A DNA stretch of 64,000 nt from Cloacibacterium caeni. Its GTDB lineage: Bacteria > Bacteroidota > Bacteroidia > Flavobacteriales > Weeksellaceae. Below, one piece after another: positions 1 through 8,739 of this stretch. The stretch is taken from positions 2,294,001 to 2,358,000 of the forward strand of contig NZ_OU015319.1 in assembly GCF_907163125.1 (NCBI RefSeq). The letters are read 5' to 3'. The stretch's first letter is position 1, and every line of letters begins with the position of its first letter. Under the pieces are notes generated by a model. That model searched no databases. It was not told the DNA's origin and was given only the letters and a program-made list of their open reading frames with translations. Position numbers and translations under genes: made by a program.

Positions 1-270
1 TTTCCTGATATTCATTTCGGGGCGCATTTTCATAATAAATATGAAGATTCTTACGTAAAACTGAAAGCGGCTTACGATAAAGGTTGCAGAAGATTTGACT
101 CTGCAATTAAAGGAATTGGCGGTTGTCCTTATGCAAAAGATGATTTGGTAGGAAATATGCCAACGGAACAAGTCATAAATTTTATGGCATCTGAAAAAAT
201 AGACCACAAACTGAACCTTCTTAATTTTGAAGCAGCTTGGAATAGAGCAAAAGATATTTTTAAGTTTTAA
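1..270 (+). CDS. mvaB: hydroxymethylglutaryl-CoA lyase, C-terminal part
   Basis: The reading frame is open from the first base of the window to the TAA at 268-270, so only the last 89 residues are present. The visible part has an AHFHNKY segment, matching the metal-binding HxH of the HMG-CoA lyase TIM barrel, and GIGGCPYAKD, matching the family signature that carries the active-site cysteine. The enzyme cleaves HMG-CoA to acetoacetate and acetyl-CoA in leucine and ketone-body catabolism in the cytoplasm. The start lies outside the window. Related DRE-TIM lyases share the fold, but the GGCPYA signature favours HMG-CoA lyase. Confidence 0.88.
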   Translation, partial: FPDIHFGAHFHNKYEDSYVKLKAAYDKGCRRFDSAIKGIGGCPYAKDDLVGNMPTEQVINFMASEKIDHKLNLLNFEAAWNRAKDIFKF

Positions 271-280
271 ATAAAATATA

Positions 281-499
281 ATGATAGAAACCTTTGAAGA
301 AAGTCCAGTTTTAGCAAGTTTAGGCTTAGTTACTTTCATCATTGTTATCTTCTCTGTGTTTGTAATTCCAGTGATGGTAATAATATCAACCTATAATTTC
401 TTCAAAAAAAGAGGCAATAAAAAACTGTCAATATTAATTCCAAGTTTACTGCTATTAATACACATTTTCTTAATTTCATATATAATATTCTTTCAATGA
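281..499 (+). CDS. small two-helix membrane protein, unknown function
   Basis: This 72-residue protein begins 10 bases after the HMG-CoA lyase stop, so the two may be co-transcribed. It has two hydrophobic stretches, about residues 14-38 and 50-70, separated by a short basic loop (KKRGNKK), which fits a small inner-membrane protein. Its TGA overlaps the ATG of the truncated sulfurtransferase copy at 496. I do not recognise a family, and the codon pattern is ordinary for the neighbourhood. Confidence 0.55.
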   Translation: MIETFEESPVLASLGLVTFIIVIFSVFVIPVMVIISTYNFFKKRGNKKLSILIPSLLLLIHIFLISYIIFFQ

Positions 500-552
500 A
501 ACCCATCATCACCGCAACCGAACTTCAAGAAATTTTCAATTAAGAAAAATTG
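496..552 (+). pseudogene. truncated copy of the sulfurtransferase 5' end
   Basis: Bases 496-552 repeat the first 57 bases of the sulfurtransferase gene at 690-746 with about six mismatches; the first 30 bases are identical. The copy encodes 15 residues and stops at a TAA (541-543) where the intact gene has CAA. It looks like a decayed partial tandem duplication or the scar of a recombination event. The 553-689 interval between the copies shows no other gene. Confidence 0.75.
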
Positions 553-689
553 TCTTTAAATTTAACTGCTCACAGATTGCACTGATAAACACTTCGCTTT
601 GCGAAGCATTTTAATGCCTTTGCTGAGTGAAACGACTTAAAATTTAAAGAAATAAATAAAAATCTTTGCGTTTAAAAAAAATATACACA

Positions 690-1547
690 ATGAAACCCAT
701 CATCACCGCAACCGAACTTTCAGAAATTTTCCATCAAGAAAACTTAGTAATTCTTGATGCGAGAACGGGAAAAGAAGCTCGTGAAAATTATCTACAAAAT
801 CACATCAAAGGCGCTAGATTTATAGACCTTGACAAAGATTTAGCAGAAATTGGCGAAAATGCAGCTTTCGGAGGAAGACATCCTTTGCCAAAGATTTCAA
901 AATTTGCAGAGACTCTGCAAAATTTAGGAATTTCTGAAGATTCACATATTGTGGTGTATGACACTTCTAACGGTGCAAATGCCGCTGCAAGATGTTGGTG
1001 GATGTTAAAATCTTTTGGAGTTGAAAAAGTTCAGGTTTTGAGTGGTGGATTTCAAACGGCAGAAAAAGCAGGAATTCCTTTAAAATCTGGGGAAGAAATT
1101 TTTGAAAAAACTTCTTTTATCTTGAAAGAAAACTGGAGTTGGCCAACCTCAACTTTGGAAGAGGTAGAAAAAGAAATTTCAGAAAATTCTGCGATCGTCA
1201 TAGATGTACGAGATGCTTACAGATACCGTGGAGAAAGTGAACCAATAGATTTAGTAGCAGGACATATTCCTGGTGCGATTAACATTCCTTTTTCTGAAAA
1301 TTTAGATGAAAATGGATCGTTTCTATCACCCGAAACACTCAAAGAAAAATATCACAACTTATTATCAGATGCTTCGACTCCGCTCAGCATGACAAAAAAA
1401 CTAATCATTCACTGTGGTTCTGGAGTTACAGCTTGTCATACCATTTTGGCTTTAGATTATGCTGGTTTCCCAATTCCTAATTTATATGTTGGTTCTTGGA
1501 GCGAATGGAGCCGAAGAGAAGGTAAGGAAATTGCGAGAGAAGTTTAG
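690..1547 (+). CDS. thiosulfate/3-mercaptopyruvate sulfurtransferase
   Basis: This 285-residue protein has two rhodanese domains, about residues 8-135 and 155-280. The second domain carries the active-site loop CGSGVTA, the form seen in mercaptopyruvate sulfurtransferases; the first is the usual inactive domain. The enzyme moves sulfane sulfur to acceptors such as cyanide or thiols in the cytoplasm. The ATG at 690 is chosen over an in-frame TTG at 666 because family members begin near MKPIITA and because the duplicated copy begins at the same ATG. An unusual insertion just before the active site (residues from about 228, LSDASTPLSMTKK) coincides with a dispersed repeat sequence at 1371-1394, so a repeat seems to have been absorbed into the frame. 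Confidence 0.9.
   Translation: MKPIITATELSEIFHQENLVILDARTGKEARENYLQNHIKGARFIDLDKDLAEIGENAAFGGRHPLPKISKFAETLQNLGISEDSHIVVYDTSNGANAAARCWWMLKSFGVEKVQVLSGGFQTAEKAGIPLKSGEEIFEKTSFILKENWSWPTSTLEEVEKEISENSAIVIDVRDAYRYRGESEPIDLVAGHIPGAINIPFSENLDENGSFLSPETLKEKYHNLLSDASTPLSMTKKLIIHCGSGVTACHTILALDYAGFPIPNLYVGSWSEWSRREGKEIAREV
1371..1394 (+). repeat. dispersed repeat inside a coding frame
   Basis: The 24 bases read GCTTCGACTCC followed by GCTCAGCATGACA, a phrase I recognise as a common dispersed intergenic repeat in Bacteroidota genomes. Here it is translated within the sulfurtransferase and inserts residues at a surface loop before the active site. The identification rests on memory of the family, not on a second copy in the window. 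Confidence 0.4.
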
Positions 1548-1654
1548 TTTTTAACGCAATGGCGCAAAGAAAATTTTTAAAGCTTTATGTTTTTAAGGCG
1601 CAAAAGAAATCCATAGATTTCAAAATCTTCCAAATCTTCCAAATTTTATAAATA

Positions 1655-1684
1655 AAAAACGCTGAAATTTTTCAGCGTTTTCTA
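1655..1684. terminator. bidirectional rho-independent terminator
   Basis: AAAACGCTGAA and TTCAGCGTTTT form a near-perfect stem with a short AT loop, flanked by A-rich and T-rich tracts. It lies between the convergent sulfurtransferase and the end of the SUF operon, so it can serve both. Confidence 0.8.
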
Positions 1685-1696
1685 TATTTTTTCAAC

Positions 1697-1733
1697 GGAT
1701 TGCTTCCTCACTTTATTCCTCGCAATGACGGTT
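1697..1733. repeat. short dispersed repeat in the convergent intergenic region
   Basis: The sequence reads GGATTGCTTCCTCAC then TTTATTCCTCGCAATGACGG, resembling a repeat found scattered through many low-GC Bacteroidota and other genomes. It abuts the stop of the DUF59 gene. Only one copy is seen here. Confidence 0.35.
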
Positions 1734-2062
1734 TAAAATAAAATTCCCAATTCAAATTTTGCTTCTTCACTCATCATATCTTTGTTCCAACTTGGTTCAA
1801 AAGTAAGCTCTAAATCTACAGATTTTACGTTTTCTACAGCTGCTACTTTCTCTTTCACTTCTTGTGGTAAAGATTCTGCAACAGGACAATTCGGTGTGGT
1901 TAAAGTCATCACTACTTTTACATCTCCATCTTCAGAAATTTGCACGTCATAAACCAATCCCAATTCGTAAATATCTACGGGAATTTCTGGGTCAAAAACC
2001 GTTTTTAAGGCTTTGATGATGTTTTCTCCTATTGTTGCAATTTGTTCGTCTGTAAATTTCAT
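1733..2062 (-). CDS. DUF59/MIP18-family iron-sulfur assembly factor (SufT/PaaD-like)
   Basis: About 109 residues, essentially one DUF59 domain: the DPEIPVDIYELGLVY segment near residues 24-38 and the TTPNCP motif near 58-63 with its conserved cysteine. Family members help mature iron-sulfur proteins. The ATG at 2062 giving MKFTDEQ is preferred to one four codons upstream because homologues begin this way. It is the last gene of the series starting with sufA, which supports a role in cluster delivery. An AT-rich gap of 74 bases separates it from the exonuclease gene. Confidence 0.85.
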   Translation of the reverse strand: MKFTDEQIATIGENIIKALKTVFDPEIPVDIYELGLVYDVQISEDGDVKVVMTLTTPNCPVAESLPQEVKEKVAAVENVKSVDLELTFEPSWNKDMMSEEAKFELGILF

Positions 2063-2135
2063 ATTTTTAATCATTTGAGATTTGATATTCGAGATTTGAT
2101 ATTTTTAGAATTTTATGTATCAAATCTTAAATCAA

Positions 2136-2834
2136 TTAATCTTCACGTCTTTCTAATAAATCTTCTTGTCTCATTTTGCGAAAGATATTTGCCAAAGTTA
2201 AGACATCTTTTTCGCAGTATTTTACAATTCTCGGCAAGTCTTTTTCTATATAATAAATAGACGAAACCATAGAACCATCTATATCATCTTTGGGAGTAGG
2301 AACGCCAAAAATATGCGCCATTAATTCCAAAGAAATAAAGCTTTTCCAATCACCAAATTTCCACAATTCCATCGTATCAAGATGCGGGATTTCCCAAGGT
2401 TTTTTTCCAAACATCTGGAACGGAATTGGCGGTTGCATTCCATTGATGAGAAATCTTCTAGCAATCCAAGGAAAATCAAATTCTTTTCCGTTGTGAGCAC
2501 ACAAAATCACGTTTTGCAATTTCGGGCGGTTGAAAATTTCTCCAAATTCTTTTAATAATTCTTCTTCATCGTCTCCTGCAAAACTTCTGATGAGAATTTT
2601 ATTATTTTTATCATAAATCCCAATAGAAATGCAGATAATTTTTCCAAATTCTGCCATTATTCCTGCTCTATCTCCGTAAAAATCTGCGGCAGAAATTTCT
2701 TCTTCTCTTTGTCTTGCAGTTTTTTTGTCCCAAAGTTTTTGTTCGGTTTCAGAAAGTTCAGCAAAATTACTTACTTGCGGAACGGTTTCTATATCCAGAA
2801 AAAGCACTTTTTCTATCGGAATATTTTTTATCAT
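2136..2834 (-). CDS. DEDDy-type 3'-5' exonuclease, PolB-exonuclease-like
   Basis: This 232-residue protein shows the three exonuclease motifs: Exo I FLDIETVP near residue 13, Exo II CAHNGKEFDFP near 113, and Exo III YCEKDVLTLAN near 205, where the tyrosine four residues before the aspartate marks the DEDDy type. It should remove nucleotides from 3' ends using two metal ions. It belongs to the stand-alone family resembling the proofreading domain of DNA polymerase B. It sits 29 bases after the HExxH gene and downstream of the SUF genes, probably co-transcribed, with no obvious functional link to cluster assembly. Confidence 0.83.
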   Translation of the reverse strand: MIKNIPIEKVLFLDIETVPQVSNFAELSETEQKLWDKKTARQREEEISAADFYGDRAGIMAEFGKIICISIGIYDKNNKILIRSFAGDDEEELLKEFGEIFNRPKLQNVILCAHNGKEFDFPWIARRFLINGMQPPIPFQMFGKKPWEIPHLDTMELWKFGDWKSFISLELMAHIFGVPTPKDDIDGSMVSSIYYIEKDLPRIVKYCEKDVLTLANIFRKMRQEDLLERRED

Positions 2835-2862
2835 TTTGGTTGTTTTTAGTTTTTTTTGGTTT

Positions 2863-3372
2863 TTATGGTTGAGAAGCTATTAAATCTTCCACTTCTTTTT
2901 TCTGTTCGGCATATTTCTGCTGCAATTCAGAACCTTCTCCCATTCTTTTGTAATATTCTAAAGCTTTACCACCAAATTGTTTAATGTAAAAAGGCGAAAG
3001 CTCAGGAATTTGTGGAAAAACTTTATGAAAAAGCATTTCATAATACGCTTGAAATTCTCTTTCATTTTTATCTTCCACTAGAGAATTTGGGTCTTTTTGA
3101 CGAACATGAAGCATTTCGTGAGCCACCATATTCAAAACCAATTTGATATCAAAATCAAACAAATTTCTAGGAATTTTCACTACTTGTTTATCTCCTATTT
3201 CTCCTTCTGCAGTTAATAAAAGCCCATCATTTTTCAGTTCATCTCTGAACCCAAAACCTGCAAAATTCTCATGTTCTAAGTCGAAATTTCTAATCAGATA
3301 CTTGGCTGCATCTAAAATTTGGTCGCTTTCTTTATAAGCATTAAGATGTAAATTAACTTGTTCTAAATTCAT
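2863..3372 (-). CDS. putative zincin-like protein with an HExxH motif
   Basis: This 169-residue cytoplasmic protein contains VAHEMLHVRQKD near residues 84-95. HEMLH fits the zinc-protease signature HExxH, and an EREFQAYYEML helix about 15 residues later could supply the third ligand. No signal peptide is seen. It begins 21 bases after sufD on the same strand, so it probably belongs to the SUF operon. It could be a small metallopeptidase or a non-catalytic metal-binding relative; I cannot name a substrate. Confidence 0.6.
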   Translation of the reverse strand: MNLEQVNLHLNAYKESDQILDAAKYLIRNFDLEHENFAGFGFRDELKNDGLLLTAEGEIGDKQVVKIPRNLFDFDIKLVLNMVAHEMLHVRQKDPNSLVEDKNEREFQAYYEMLFHKVFPQIPELSPFYIKQFGGKALEYYKRMGEGSELQQKYAEQKKEVEDLIASQP

Positions 3373-3393
3373 TTCTTAACGAAAATATGAATT

Positions 3394-4686
3394 TTAATCT
3401 AAATCTTCAAAAGCAATTTCTACTTCTAATTTTTCAGCTAAAAGTTTAGAAATTTTCAACTTTAAAGGCTCAATATCAATATTTTGCATCGCGTCATTCG
3501 CAAAAGCATACAATAACAATGCTTGAGCTTCTTTTTTAGAAATTCCTCTTGCTCTTAGATAAAATAAAGCATCTTCATTCAGCTGACCAACCGTACAACC
3601 GTGAGAACATTTTACATCATCTGCGAAAATTTCTAACTGAGGTTTTGTATCAATCGTAGCTCCTTCGTCTAACAAAATATTATTGTTTTGTTGATAAGCA
3701 TTGGTCTTTTGAGCAATTTTATCTACAAAAACTTTTCCGTTAAAAACGCCATGAGCTTTATCCTTGAAAACACCTTTGTAATTCTGATAAGATTCACAAT
3801 TCGGTTGGTTGTGATGAACCGCTGTGTGATGGTCAACTAGTTGTTCCCCACCAATAATGGTAATTCCGTTCATAAACGAGTTAATGTTTTCTCCGTTATG
3901 AATGAAATCTAGATTGTTTCTCACCAATTTTCCACCGAAAGAAAATGTATTTACGGTTGCTAAAGAATCTCTTTCTTGCTTCGCAAAAGTGTGGTCTACC
4001 AAATAAGAAGTATCAGAATCATTTTGCAATTTGTGCCAATCTGCTTTTGCGTTTTTACCTGAAAAAATTTCGGTTACAGAGTTGGTAAACACATAAGTTT
4101 CATCAAAATTATGATGAGATTCTATCACTTCTACTTTCGCACCTTCTTCTACTACCAATAAATTTCTGGTGTTATAAAAAGTGTTTTCTTCCTGATTTTG
4201 AGAAAGATAGAACACATGAATTGGCTTTTCTATCACCACATTTTTCGGAACGTGAAGGAAGAAACCATTTTCATGAAGTGCTTCATTAAGATTACAAAAA
4301 GCTAAATCTTGATTAGCAATCGTATTGAAGTGATTTTTAATAATTTCTGAATAAGATTCGTGAGAAAGTGCATAATTCAAGGTTAAAAACTCAGCATTTT
4401 CTACAGAAATATTCGATAATTCTCTGTGTAATTTTCCATTCACAAAAACAATAAAATCAAAATGTTCTTCGCCAAGGTGAAGTTCATCCAATTGTTTTTT
4501 GCTGATAGAATGGTGCTCTGAAGCAGAAAAATTGTAATCTTTTTCTACAATTTCCTTCAGATGGGTATATTTATATTCTTCATCTTTTTTGGTTGGAAAA
4601 CCTTTGCTCAAGAATTGTTCTAAAGCTTGAAGTTTGCTCCCAGAAAGTGAAGATTTTTGAAGTTCTATTTGTTCGAATAAACTCAT
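3394..4686 (-). CDS. sufD: Fe-S cluster assembly scaffold subunit SufD
   Basis: This 430-residue protein has the SufBD beta-helix core, with the conserved NYKGVFKDKAHGVFNGKV stretch near 305-322 and CSHGCTVGQLNEDALFYLRARG near 358-379, which is the SufD C-terminal signature. With SufB and SufC it forms the SufBC2D scaffold on which iron-sulfur clusters are built in the cytoplasm. It lies 18 bases after sufC in the operon sufA-sufB-sufC-sufD. Length is typical of the family. Confidence 0.95.
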   Translation of the reverse strand: MSLFEQIELQKSSLSGSKLQALEQFLSKGFPTKKDEEYKYTHLKEIVEKDYNFSASEHHSISKKQLDELHLGEEHFDFIVFVNGKLHRELSNISVENAEFLTLNYALSHESYSEIIKNHFNTIANQDLAFCNLNEALHENGFFLHVPKNVVIEKPIHVFYLSQNQEENTFYNTRNLLVVEEGAKVEVIESHHNFDETYVFTNSVTEIFSGKNAKADWHKLQNDSDTSYLVDHTFAKQERDSLATVNTFSFGGKLVRNNLDFIHNGENINSFMNGITIIGGEQLVDHHTAVHHNQPNCESYQNYKGVFKDKAHGVFNGKVFVDKIAQKTNAYQQNNNILLDEGATIDTKPQLEIFADDVKCSHGCTVGQLNEDALFYLRARGISKKEAQALLLYAFANDAMQNIDIEPLKLKISKLLAEKLEVEIAFEDLD

Positions 4687-4704
4687 TTTAATTTACAATT
4701 TTCA

Positions 4705-5448
4705 TTATTTTACGAGCCAATCGTATCCTTTTTCTTCGAGTTCTAACGCGAGAGATTTATCACCTGTTTTAATGATTTTTCCGTCTGCTAAAACATGTAC
4801 AAAATCTGGCTGAATGTAGTTTAATAATCTTTGGTAGTGCGTAATTAATAGCACTGCATTTCCTTCATTTTTGAAAGCATTTACACCATCAGCTACGATT
4901 CTCAACGCGTCAATATCCAAACCTGAATCTGTTTCATCAAGAATAGCCAATTTAGGATTAAGCATCATCATTTGGAAAATTTCATTTCTTTTCTTTTCGC
5001 CACCAGAGAAACCTTCATTCAACGAACGAGAAAGGAAGTCTTTTTTGATTCCTAATAATTCTGATTTTTCACGAACTAAGGCCAACATTTCTTTAGCAGG
5101 CATATCCTCTAAACCATTTGCTTTTCTGGTTTCATTAAGCGCAGCTTTGATGAAATTAGTCACCGTAACTCCCGGAATTTCCACAGGATATTGGAAAGAA
5201 AGGAAAATTCCTTTGTGCGCTCTTTCTTCAGGAGCATCTTCTATAATGTTTTCTCCTTCGAAAAGAATTTCTCCATCAGTAACTTCGTAATCTTCTTTTC
5301 CTGCAATTACAGAAGAAAGAGTAGATTTACCAGCACCATTTGGTCCCATAATCGCGTGAACCTCGCCTGGTTTTATTTCTAAATTAATTCCTTTCAGAAT
5401 TTCTACGCCGTCTTCAATTTTGGCGTGTAAGTTATTTATTTTTAACAT
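4705..5448 (-). CDS. sufC: Fe-S cluster assembly ATPase SufC
   Basis: This 247-residue ABC-type ATPase has Walker A GPNGAGKST near residues 35-43, signature FSGGEKKRNEI near 148, and Walker B LAILDETDSGLD near 168. SufC dimerises on SufB and SufD and powers shape changes of the scaffold. It is a cytoplasmic ABC protein without a membrane partner. It starts 24 bases after the sufB stop, consistent with co-transcription. Confidence 0.96.
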   Translation of the reverse strand: MLKINNLHAKIEDGVEILKGINLEIKPGEVHAIMGPNGAGKSTLSSVIAGKEDYEVTDGEILFEGENIIEDAPEERAHKGIFLSFQYPVEIPGVTVTNFIKAALNETRKANGLEDMPAKEMLALVREKSELLGIKKDFLSRSLNEGFSGGEKKRNEIFQMMMLNPKLAILDETDSGLDIDALRIVADGVNAFKNEGNAVLLITHYQRLLNYIQPDFVHVLADGKIIKTGDKSLALELEEKGYDWLVK

Positions 5449-5472
5449 TTTGTATATTTTCTTATTTAAAAA

Positions 5473-6921
5473 TTATCCTACAGAACCTTCTAATGAAATT
5501 TCTAATAATTTCTGTGCTTCAATCGCAAATTCCATTGGCAATTTATTTAGAACTTCTTTACTGAAACCATTTACAATTAGAGCAATTGCCTTTTCTGTAT
5601 CAATTCCTCTTTGGTTACAGTAGAAAATTTGGTCTTCACCAATTTTAGAAGTTGTAGCTTCGTGTTCTAATTGAGCAGTTGGATCTTTTATTTCGATGTA
5701 TGGAAAAGTGTGCGCTCCACATTCATTTCCCATCAAAAGGGAATCACATTGTGAAAAGTTTCTCGCTCCTTTTGCAGAAGGCATTACCTTAACCAAACCA
5801 CGATAAGAATTATTCGATTTCCCTGCCGAAATTCCTTTAGAAATAATCGTAGATTTCGTGTTTTTACCAATGTGAATCATCTTGGTTCCTGTATCTGCAT
5901 ACTGGTGATTATTGGTTACTGCAATCGAATAAAATTCGCCCACAGAATTATCTCCTTTCAAAATACAAGAAGGATATTTCCATGTTACCGCAGAACCTGT
6001 TTCTACTTGAGTCCAAGAAATTTTAGCATTCTTTTCGCATAAACCTCTTTTGGTCACAAAGTTATACACTCCACCTTTTCCGTTTTCATCTCCTGGAAAC
6101 CAGTTTTGTACGGTAGAATATTTAATTTCTGCATTGTCCATCGCAATTAATTCTACCACAGCAGCGTGCAATTGGTTTTCATCTCTTGCAGGAGCAGTAC
6201 AACCTTCCAAATAAGACACGTAACTTCCTTCATCGGCAATCACCAAAGTTCTCTCAAACTGACCAGTTCCTGCTTGATTAATACGGAAATAAGTTGAAAG
6301 TTCCATCGGACATTTTACACCTTTTGGAATATAGCAGAAACTTCCGTCTGAAAATACAGCAGAGTTTAAAGCTGCATAAAAATTATCGCCTCTTGGAACA
6401 ACTTTTCCTATATATTTTTGAACCAATTCAGGATATTCCTTAATCGCTTCAGAAATAGAGCAGAAAATAATTCCTTTTTCTTTCAAAGTCGCTTGGAAAG
6501 TGGTTTTCACAGAAACCGAATCCATCACAATATCTACTGCAACTCCAGCTAAACGCTTTTGTTCTTCGATATTGATTCCTAACTTTTCGAAAGTTTTCAG
6601 CAATTCTGGATCTACCTCATCTAAGCTTGCCAATTCTGGTTTTACTTTCGGAGCAGCGTAATATTTAATCGCCTGAAAATCAGGTTTTTCATATTTAATA
6701 TTTGCCCAATCTGGCTCTTCCATTTTTTGCCAAATTCTGAAAGATTCTAGACGCCAATTAGTCATCCATTCTGGTTCTTCTTTTTTCGCAGAAATCATAC
6801 GAACTATTTCCTCGTTTAAACCAACGGGAAAATCTTCATATTCAATATCTGTATAAAAACCAGCTTCGTATTCTTTGGTTTTGAGGTCTTCCCTCAAATC
6901 ATCTTCTGTATATTTTGCCAT
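5473..6921 (-). CDS. sufB: Fe-S cluster assembly scaffold subunit SufB
   Basis: This 482-residue protein matches SufB over its length. It has the [19 protein letters not shown] block near 198-216, the EGCTAP loop near 239 with the conserved cysteine, and the C-terminal [21 protein letters not shown] region. SufB receives sulfur from the SufS-SufE pair and hosts the nascent cluster. The sufA stop is only two bases upstream, so translation is probably coupled. No sufE is seen in the window and sufS lies 14 kb away. Confidence 0.96.
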   Translation of the reverse strand: MAKYTEDDLREDLKTKEYEAGFYTDIEYEDFPVGLNEEIVRMISAKKEEPEWMTNWRLESFRIWQKMEEPDWANIKYEKPDFQAIKYYAAPKVKPELASLDEVDPELLKTFEKLGINIEEQKRLAGVAVDIVMDSVSVKTTFQATLKEKGIIFCSISEAIKEYPELVQKYIGKVVPRGDNFYAALNSAVFSDGSFCYIPKGVKCPMELSTYFRINQAGTGQFERTLVIADEGSYVSYLEGCTAPARDENQLHAAVVELIAMDNAEIKYSTVQNWFPGDENGKGGVYNFVTKRGLCEKNAKISWTQVETGSAVTWKYPSCILKGDNSVGEFYSIAVTNNHQYADTGTKMIHIGKNTKSTIISKGISAGKSNNSYRGLVKVMPSAKGARNFSQCDSLLMGNECGAHTFPYIEIKDPTAQLEHEATTSKIGEDQIFYCNQRGIDTEKAIALIVNGFSKEVLNKLPMEFAIEAQKLLEISLEGSVG

Positions 6922-6923
6922 AC

Positions 6924-7253
6924 TTATAAACTAAAACTTTCTCCACAACCACAAGTTCTTGCAGCATTTGGATTATTAAAAACGAAACCCTTTCCATTCA
7001 GACCACCAGAATATTCTAAAGTGGTCCCAACAAGATATAAGAATGATTTTTTATCTACCACAATCTTTACCCCATTGTCTTCAAAAACTTGGTCAGCTTC
7101 TGTTTTTTCATTGTCGAATTTCAAAACATACTCTAATCCAGAACAACCTCCACTCTTTACGCCAACTCTAATATAGTCGGTTTCTGGGTTGAAGCCTTCT
7201 TCTTTCATCAATTGAGATGCTTTTTCTTTTGCTAAATCTGATACTTTAATCAT
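6924..7253 (-). CDS. A-type Fe-S carrier (SufA/IscA/ErpA family)
   Basis: This 109-residue HesB-like protein carries the three family cysteines: one in SGGCSGLEY near residue 37 and two in TCGCGESF near residues 103-105. A-type carriers accept clusters from the scaffold and pass them to apoproteins. It is the first gene of the SUF operon, behind a good Bacteroidota-type promoter. The exact subtype (SufA, IscA or ErpA) cannot be fixed from sequence alone. Confidence 0.92.
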   Translation of the reverse strand: MIKVSDLAKEKASQLMKEEGFNPETDYIRVGVKSGGCSGLEYVLKFDNEKTEADQVFEDNGVKIVVDKKSFLYLVGTTLEYSGGLNGKGFVFNNPNAARTCGCGESFSL

Positions 7254-7281
7254 TATTTTTATTTAGAATGATTTTAGATTG

Positions 7282-7312
7282 CAAAAATACTACATTTCAA
7301 ATCAATATCAAA
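7282..7312 (-). promoter_or_regulatory. promoter of the SUF operon
   Basis: On the minus strand a TTTG at 7312-7309 and TATTTTTG at 7289-7282 are separated by exactly 19 bases. This fits the Bacteroidota primary-sigma consensus TTTG-N19-TAnnTTTG. Transcription would begin near 7275, about 20 bases before the sufA-like ATG. Confidence 0.7.
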
Positions 7313-7395
7313 TTTGTGGCGAAATATTTGTCTATGTATTTCATAGATAAATTTTAACTTTGGAGAAATTTAATCATCAAAAAGAAAATTTATAC

Positions 7396-8217
7396 ATGAA
7401 AAAAATAGGAATTTTATTTTTAGGACTCATTTCAGCATTCAGTTTTTCACAAAATACACGTTTTGTGTATCAGGTTTCTATGAAAACAGATTCTACTGCA
7501 GCTCCTAAAATAGAAAATGCTTACTTAGACATCTCTACAGAAAAATCTATTTTCTACGGCGAAAAAAGAATGAAAAGAGATTCTACCATTCGACAAGCGA
7601 TGGAAAACAGAAATTTCAATTTTGACAGAAATTCTATGGAGCAATTCAGAACCGCAATCACTTATTCCATAGAAAAAAATCACGCTACCAAAACCATTTC
7701 TTATAAAGACAGAATCGCAAGAGACCAATATTGGTACGATGAAGACAGAACTTTTAACTGGAAAATTTTACCAGAAACTGTAAAAATCGGTGAATATGAA
7801 ACTCAAAAAGCAGAAACTACTTTTGCAGGTAGAAAATGGTTTGCTTGGTTTACTCAAGATCTTCCTTTTATAGATGGCCCTTATAAATTTTCTGGATTGC
7901 CAGGATTAATCGTAAAAGTGGAAGACGAAAAAGGAGATTATTCTTTTGACTTGAAAGAAACCAAAAAAATTGCTGAACTTCCTAATTTCGAAAGCAGATT
8001 TGGCAATAATATTAAAGTGAAAAGAAGCGAATTCTTAAAACAACAAGAAAAATTCAACAAAGACCCGATGTCATTCTTTCAAAATCAAGGTGGCGGATTT
8101 GCAATGAGAATGGGAGGAAACCAAAACCCACAAAATGAAGCCGAGAGAAGAAAAATGATGGAAGAAAGGCTGAAAGAAGAAGCGAAAGCCAACAATAATC
8201 CACTGGAAAAGAATTAA
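7396..8217 (+). CDS. GLPGLI family secreted protein
   Basis: About 273 residues starting at the ATG at 7396, chosen because MKKIGILFLGLISAFSFSQ is a classical signal peptide; an upstream TTG at 7360 would bury it. The family name motif appears as FSGLPGLIVKVEDEKGDYSF near residues 166-185. The C-terminus is rich in charged residues (ERRKMMEERLKEEAK). GLPGLI proteins are Bacteroidota-specific, exported, and of unknown function. It is divergent from the SUF operon and ends in a hairpin terminator. Confidence 0.87.
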   Translation: MKKIGILFLGLISAFSFSQNTRFVYQVSMKTDSTAAPKIENAYLDISTEKSIFYGEKRMKRDSTIRQAMENRNFNFDRNSMEQFRTAITYSIEKNHATKTISYKDRIARDQYWYDEDRTFNWKILPETVKIGEYETQKAETTFAGRKWFAWFTQDLPFIDGPYKFSGLPGLIVKVEDEKGDYSFDLKETKKIAELPNFESRFGNNIKVKRSEFLKQQEKFNKDPMSFFQNQGGGFAMRMGGNQNPQNEAERRKMMEERLKEEAKANNNPLEKN

Positions 8218-8230
8218 TCCCAAAACGTTA

Positions 8231-8278
8231 AACTTTGTCAAAAACTCAACAAATGTATTTTGGCAAAGTTTTTTTTTA
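8231..8278 (+). terminator. terminator after the GLPGLI gene
   Basis: AACTTTGTCAAAA pairs imperfectly with TTTTGGCAAAGTT across an AT-rich loop and is followed by eight or more T. The hairpin overlaps the promoter elements proposed for the next gene. Confidence 0.65.
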
Positions 8279-8286
8279 TAATTTTG
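8259..8286 (+). promoter_or_regulatory. candidate promoter of the cysteine-rich/TonB receptor genes
   Basis: TTTG at 8259-8262 and TAATTTTG at 8279-8286 are spaced by 16 bases, slightly short of the usual 17-19. If used, transcription would start almost at the ATG at 8295, giving a nearly leaderless message. Confidence 0.4.
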
Positions 8287-8294
8287 CTCCATAA

Positions 8295-8666
8295 ATGGCA
8301 AAGCATTTAAAAATAATTGTAATGATTTTCGCATTGGGAATGTTCATCGTTCCGAATCAAATGCTTTTTGCCCAAAACACAGAAACCGCTTGTTGTACTA
8401 CAGAAAAATCCGAGAAAGATTGCTGTAGTGCTTCTAAAAAATCTAGCCCTTGTCACGATACTTCCAAAAAATCACAATCTTGTAATAGCAATTGTGCAAA
8501 ATGTACTTCTTGCTCATTAAGTGTTGTTTTCATTGGTGAAGAAACGGACAAATCTCTAAGCGAAATTTCTTCTCACGCAATTTCTAATAAAGTTGAAAAT
8601 TTCTACTTAGCACCTTATTTATCTCAACTTTCTATTGCTATTTGGCAACCGCCTAAAATAGGTTAA
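8295..8666 (+). CDS. secreted cysteine-rich protein next to an HMA-TonB receptor
   Basis: This 123-residue protein has a signal peptide (hydrophobic to MLFAQ at about residue 27), then a segment with about eleven cysteines between residues 33 and 77 in pairs such as TACCTT, KDCCSA, CNSNCAKCTSC, also with a histidine. The pattern suggests thiolate binding of a soft metal such as copper, or disulfides in the periplasm. The C-terminus is unremarkable. It precedes a TonB receptor with a metal-binding HMA domain by about 70 bases, which supports metal handling. I do not recognise a named family. Confidence 0.7.
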   Translation: MAKHLKIIVMIFALGMFIVPNQMLFAQNTETACCTTEKSEKDCCSASKKSSPCHDTSKKSQSCNSNCAKCTSCSLSVVFIGEETDKSLSEISSHAISNKVENFYLAPYLSQLSIAIWQPPKIG

Positions 8667-8739
8667 TAAAATTTGTACAGCCATAATTGTGGCTTATCCT
8701 GAAAATTTATTTCAACAAAATTTATTTAACTTATTAAAA

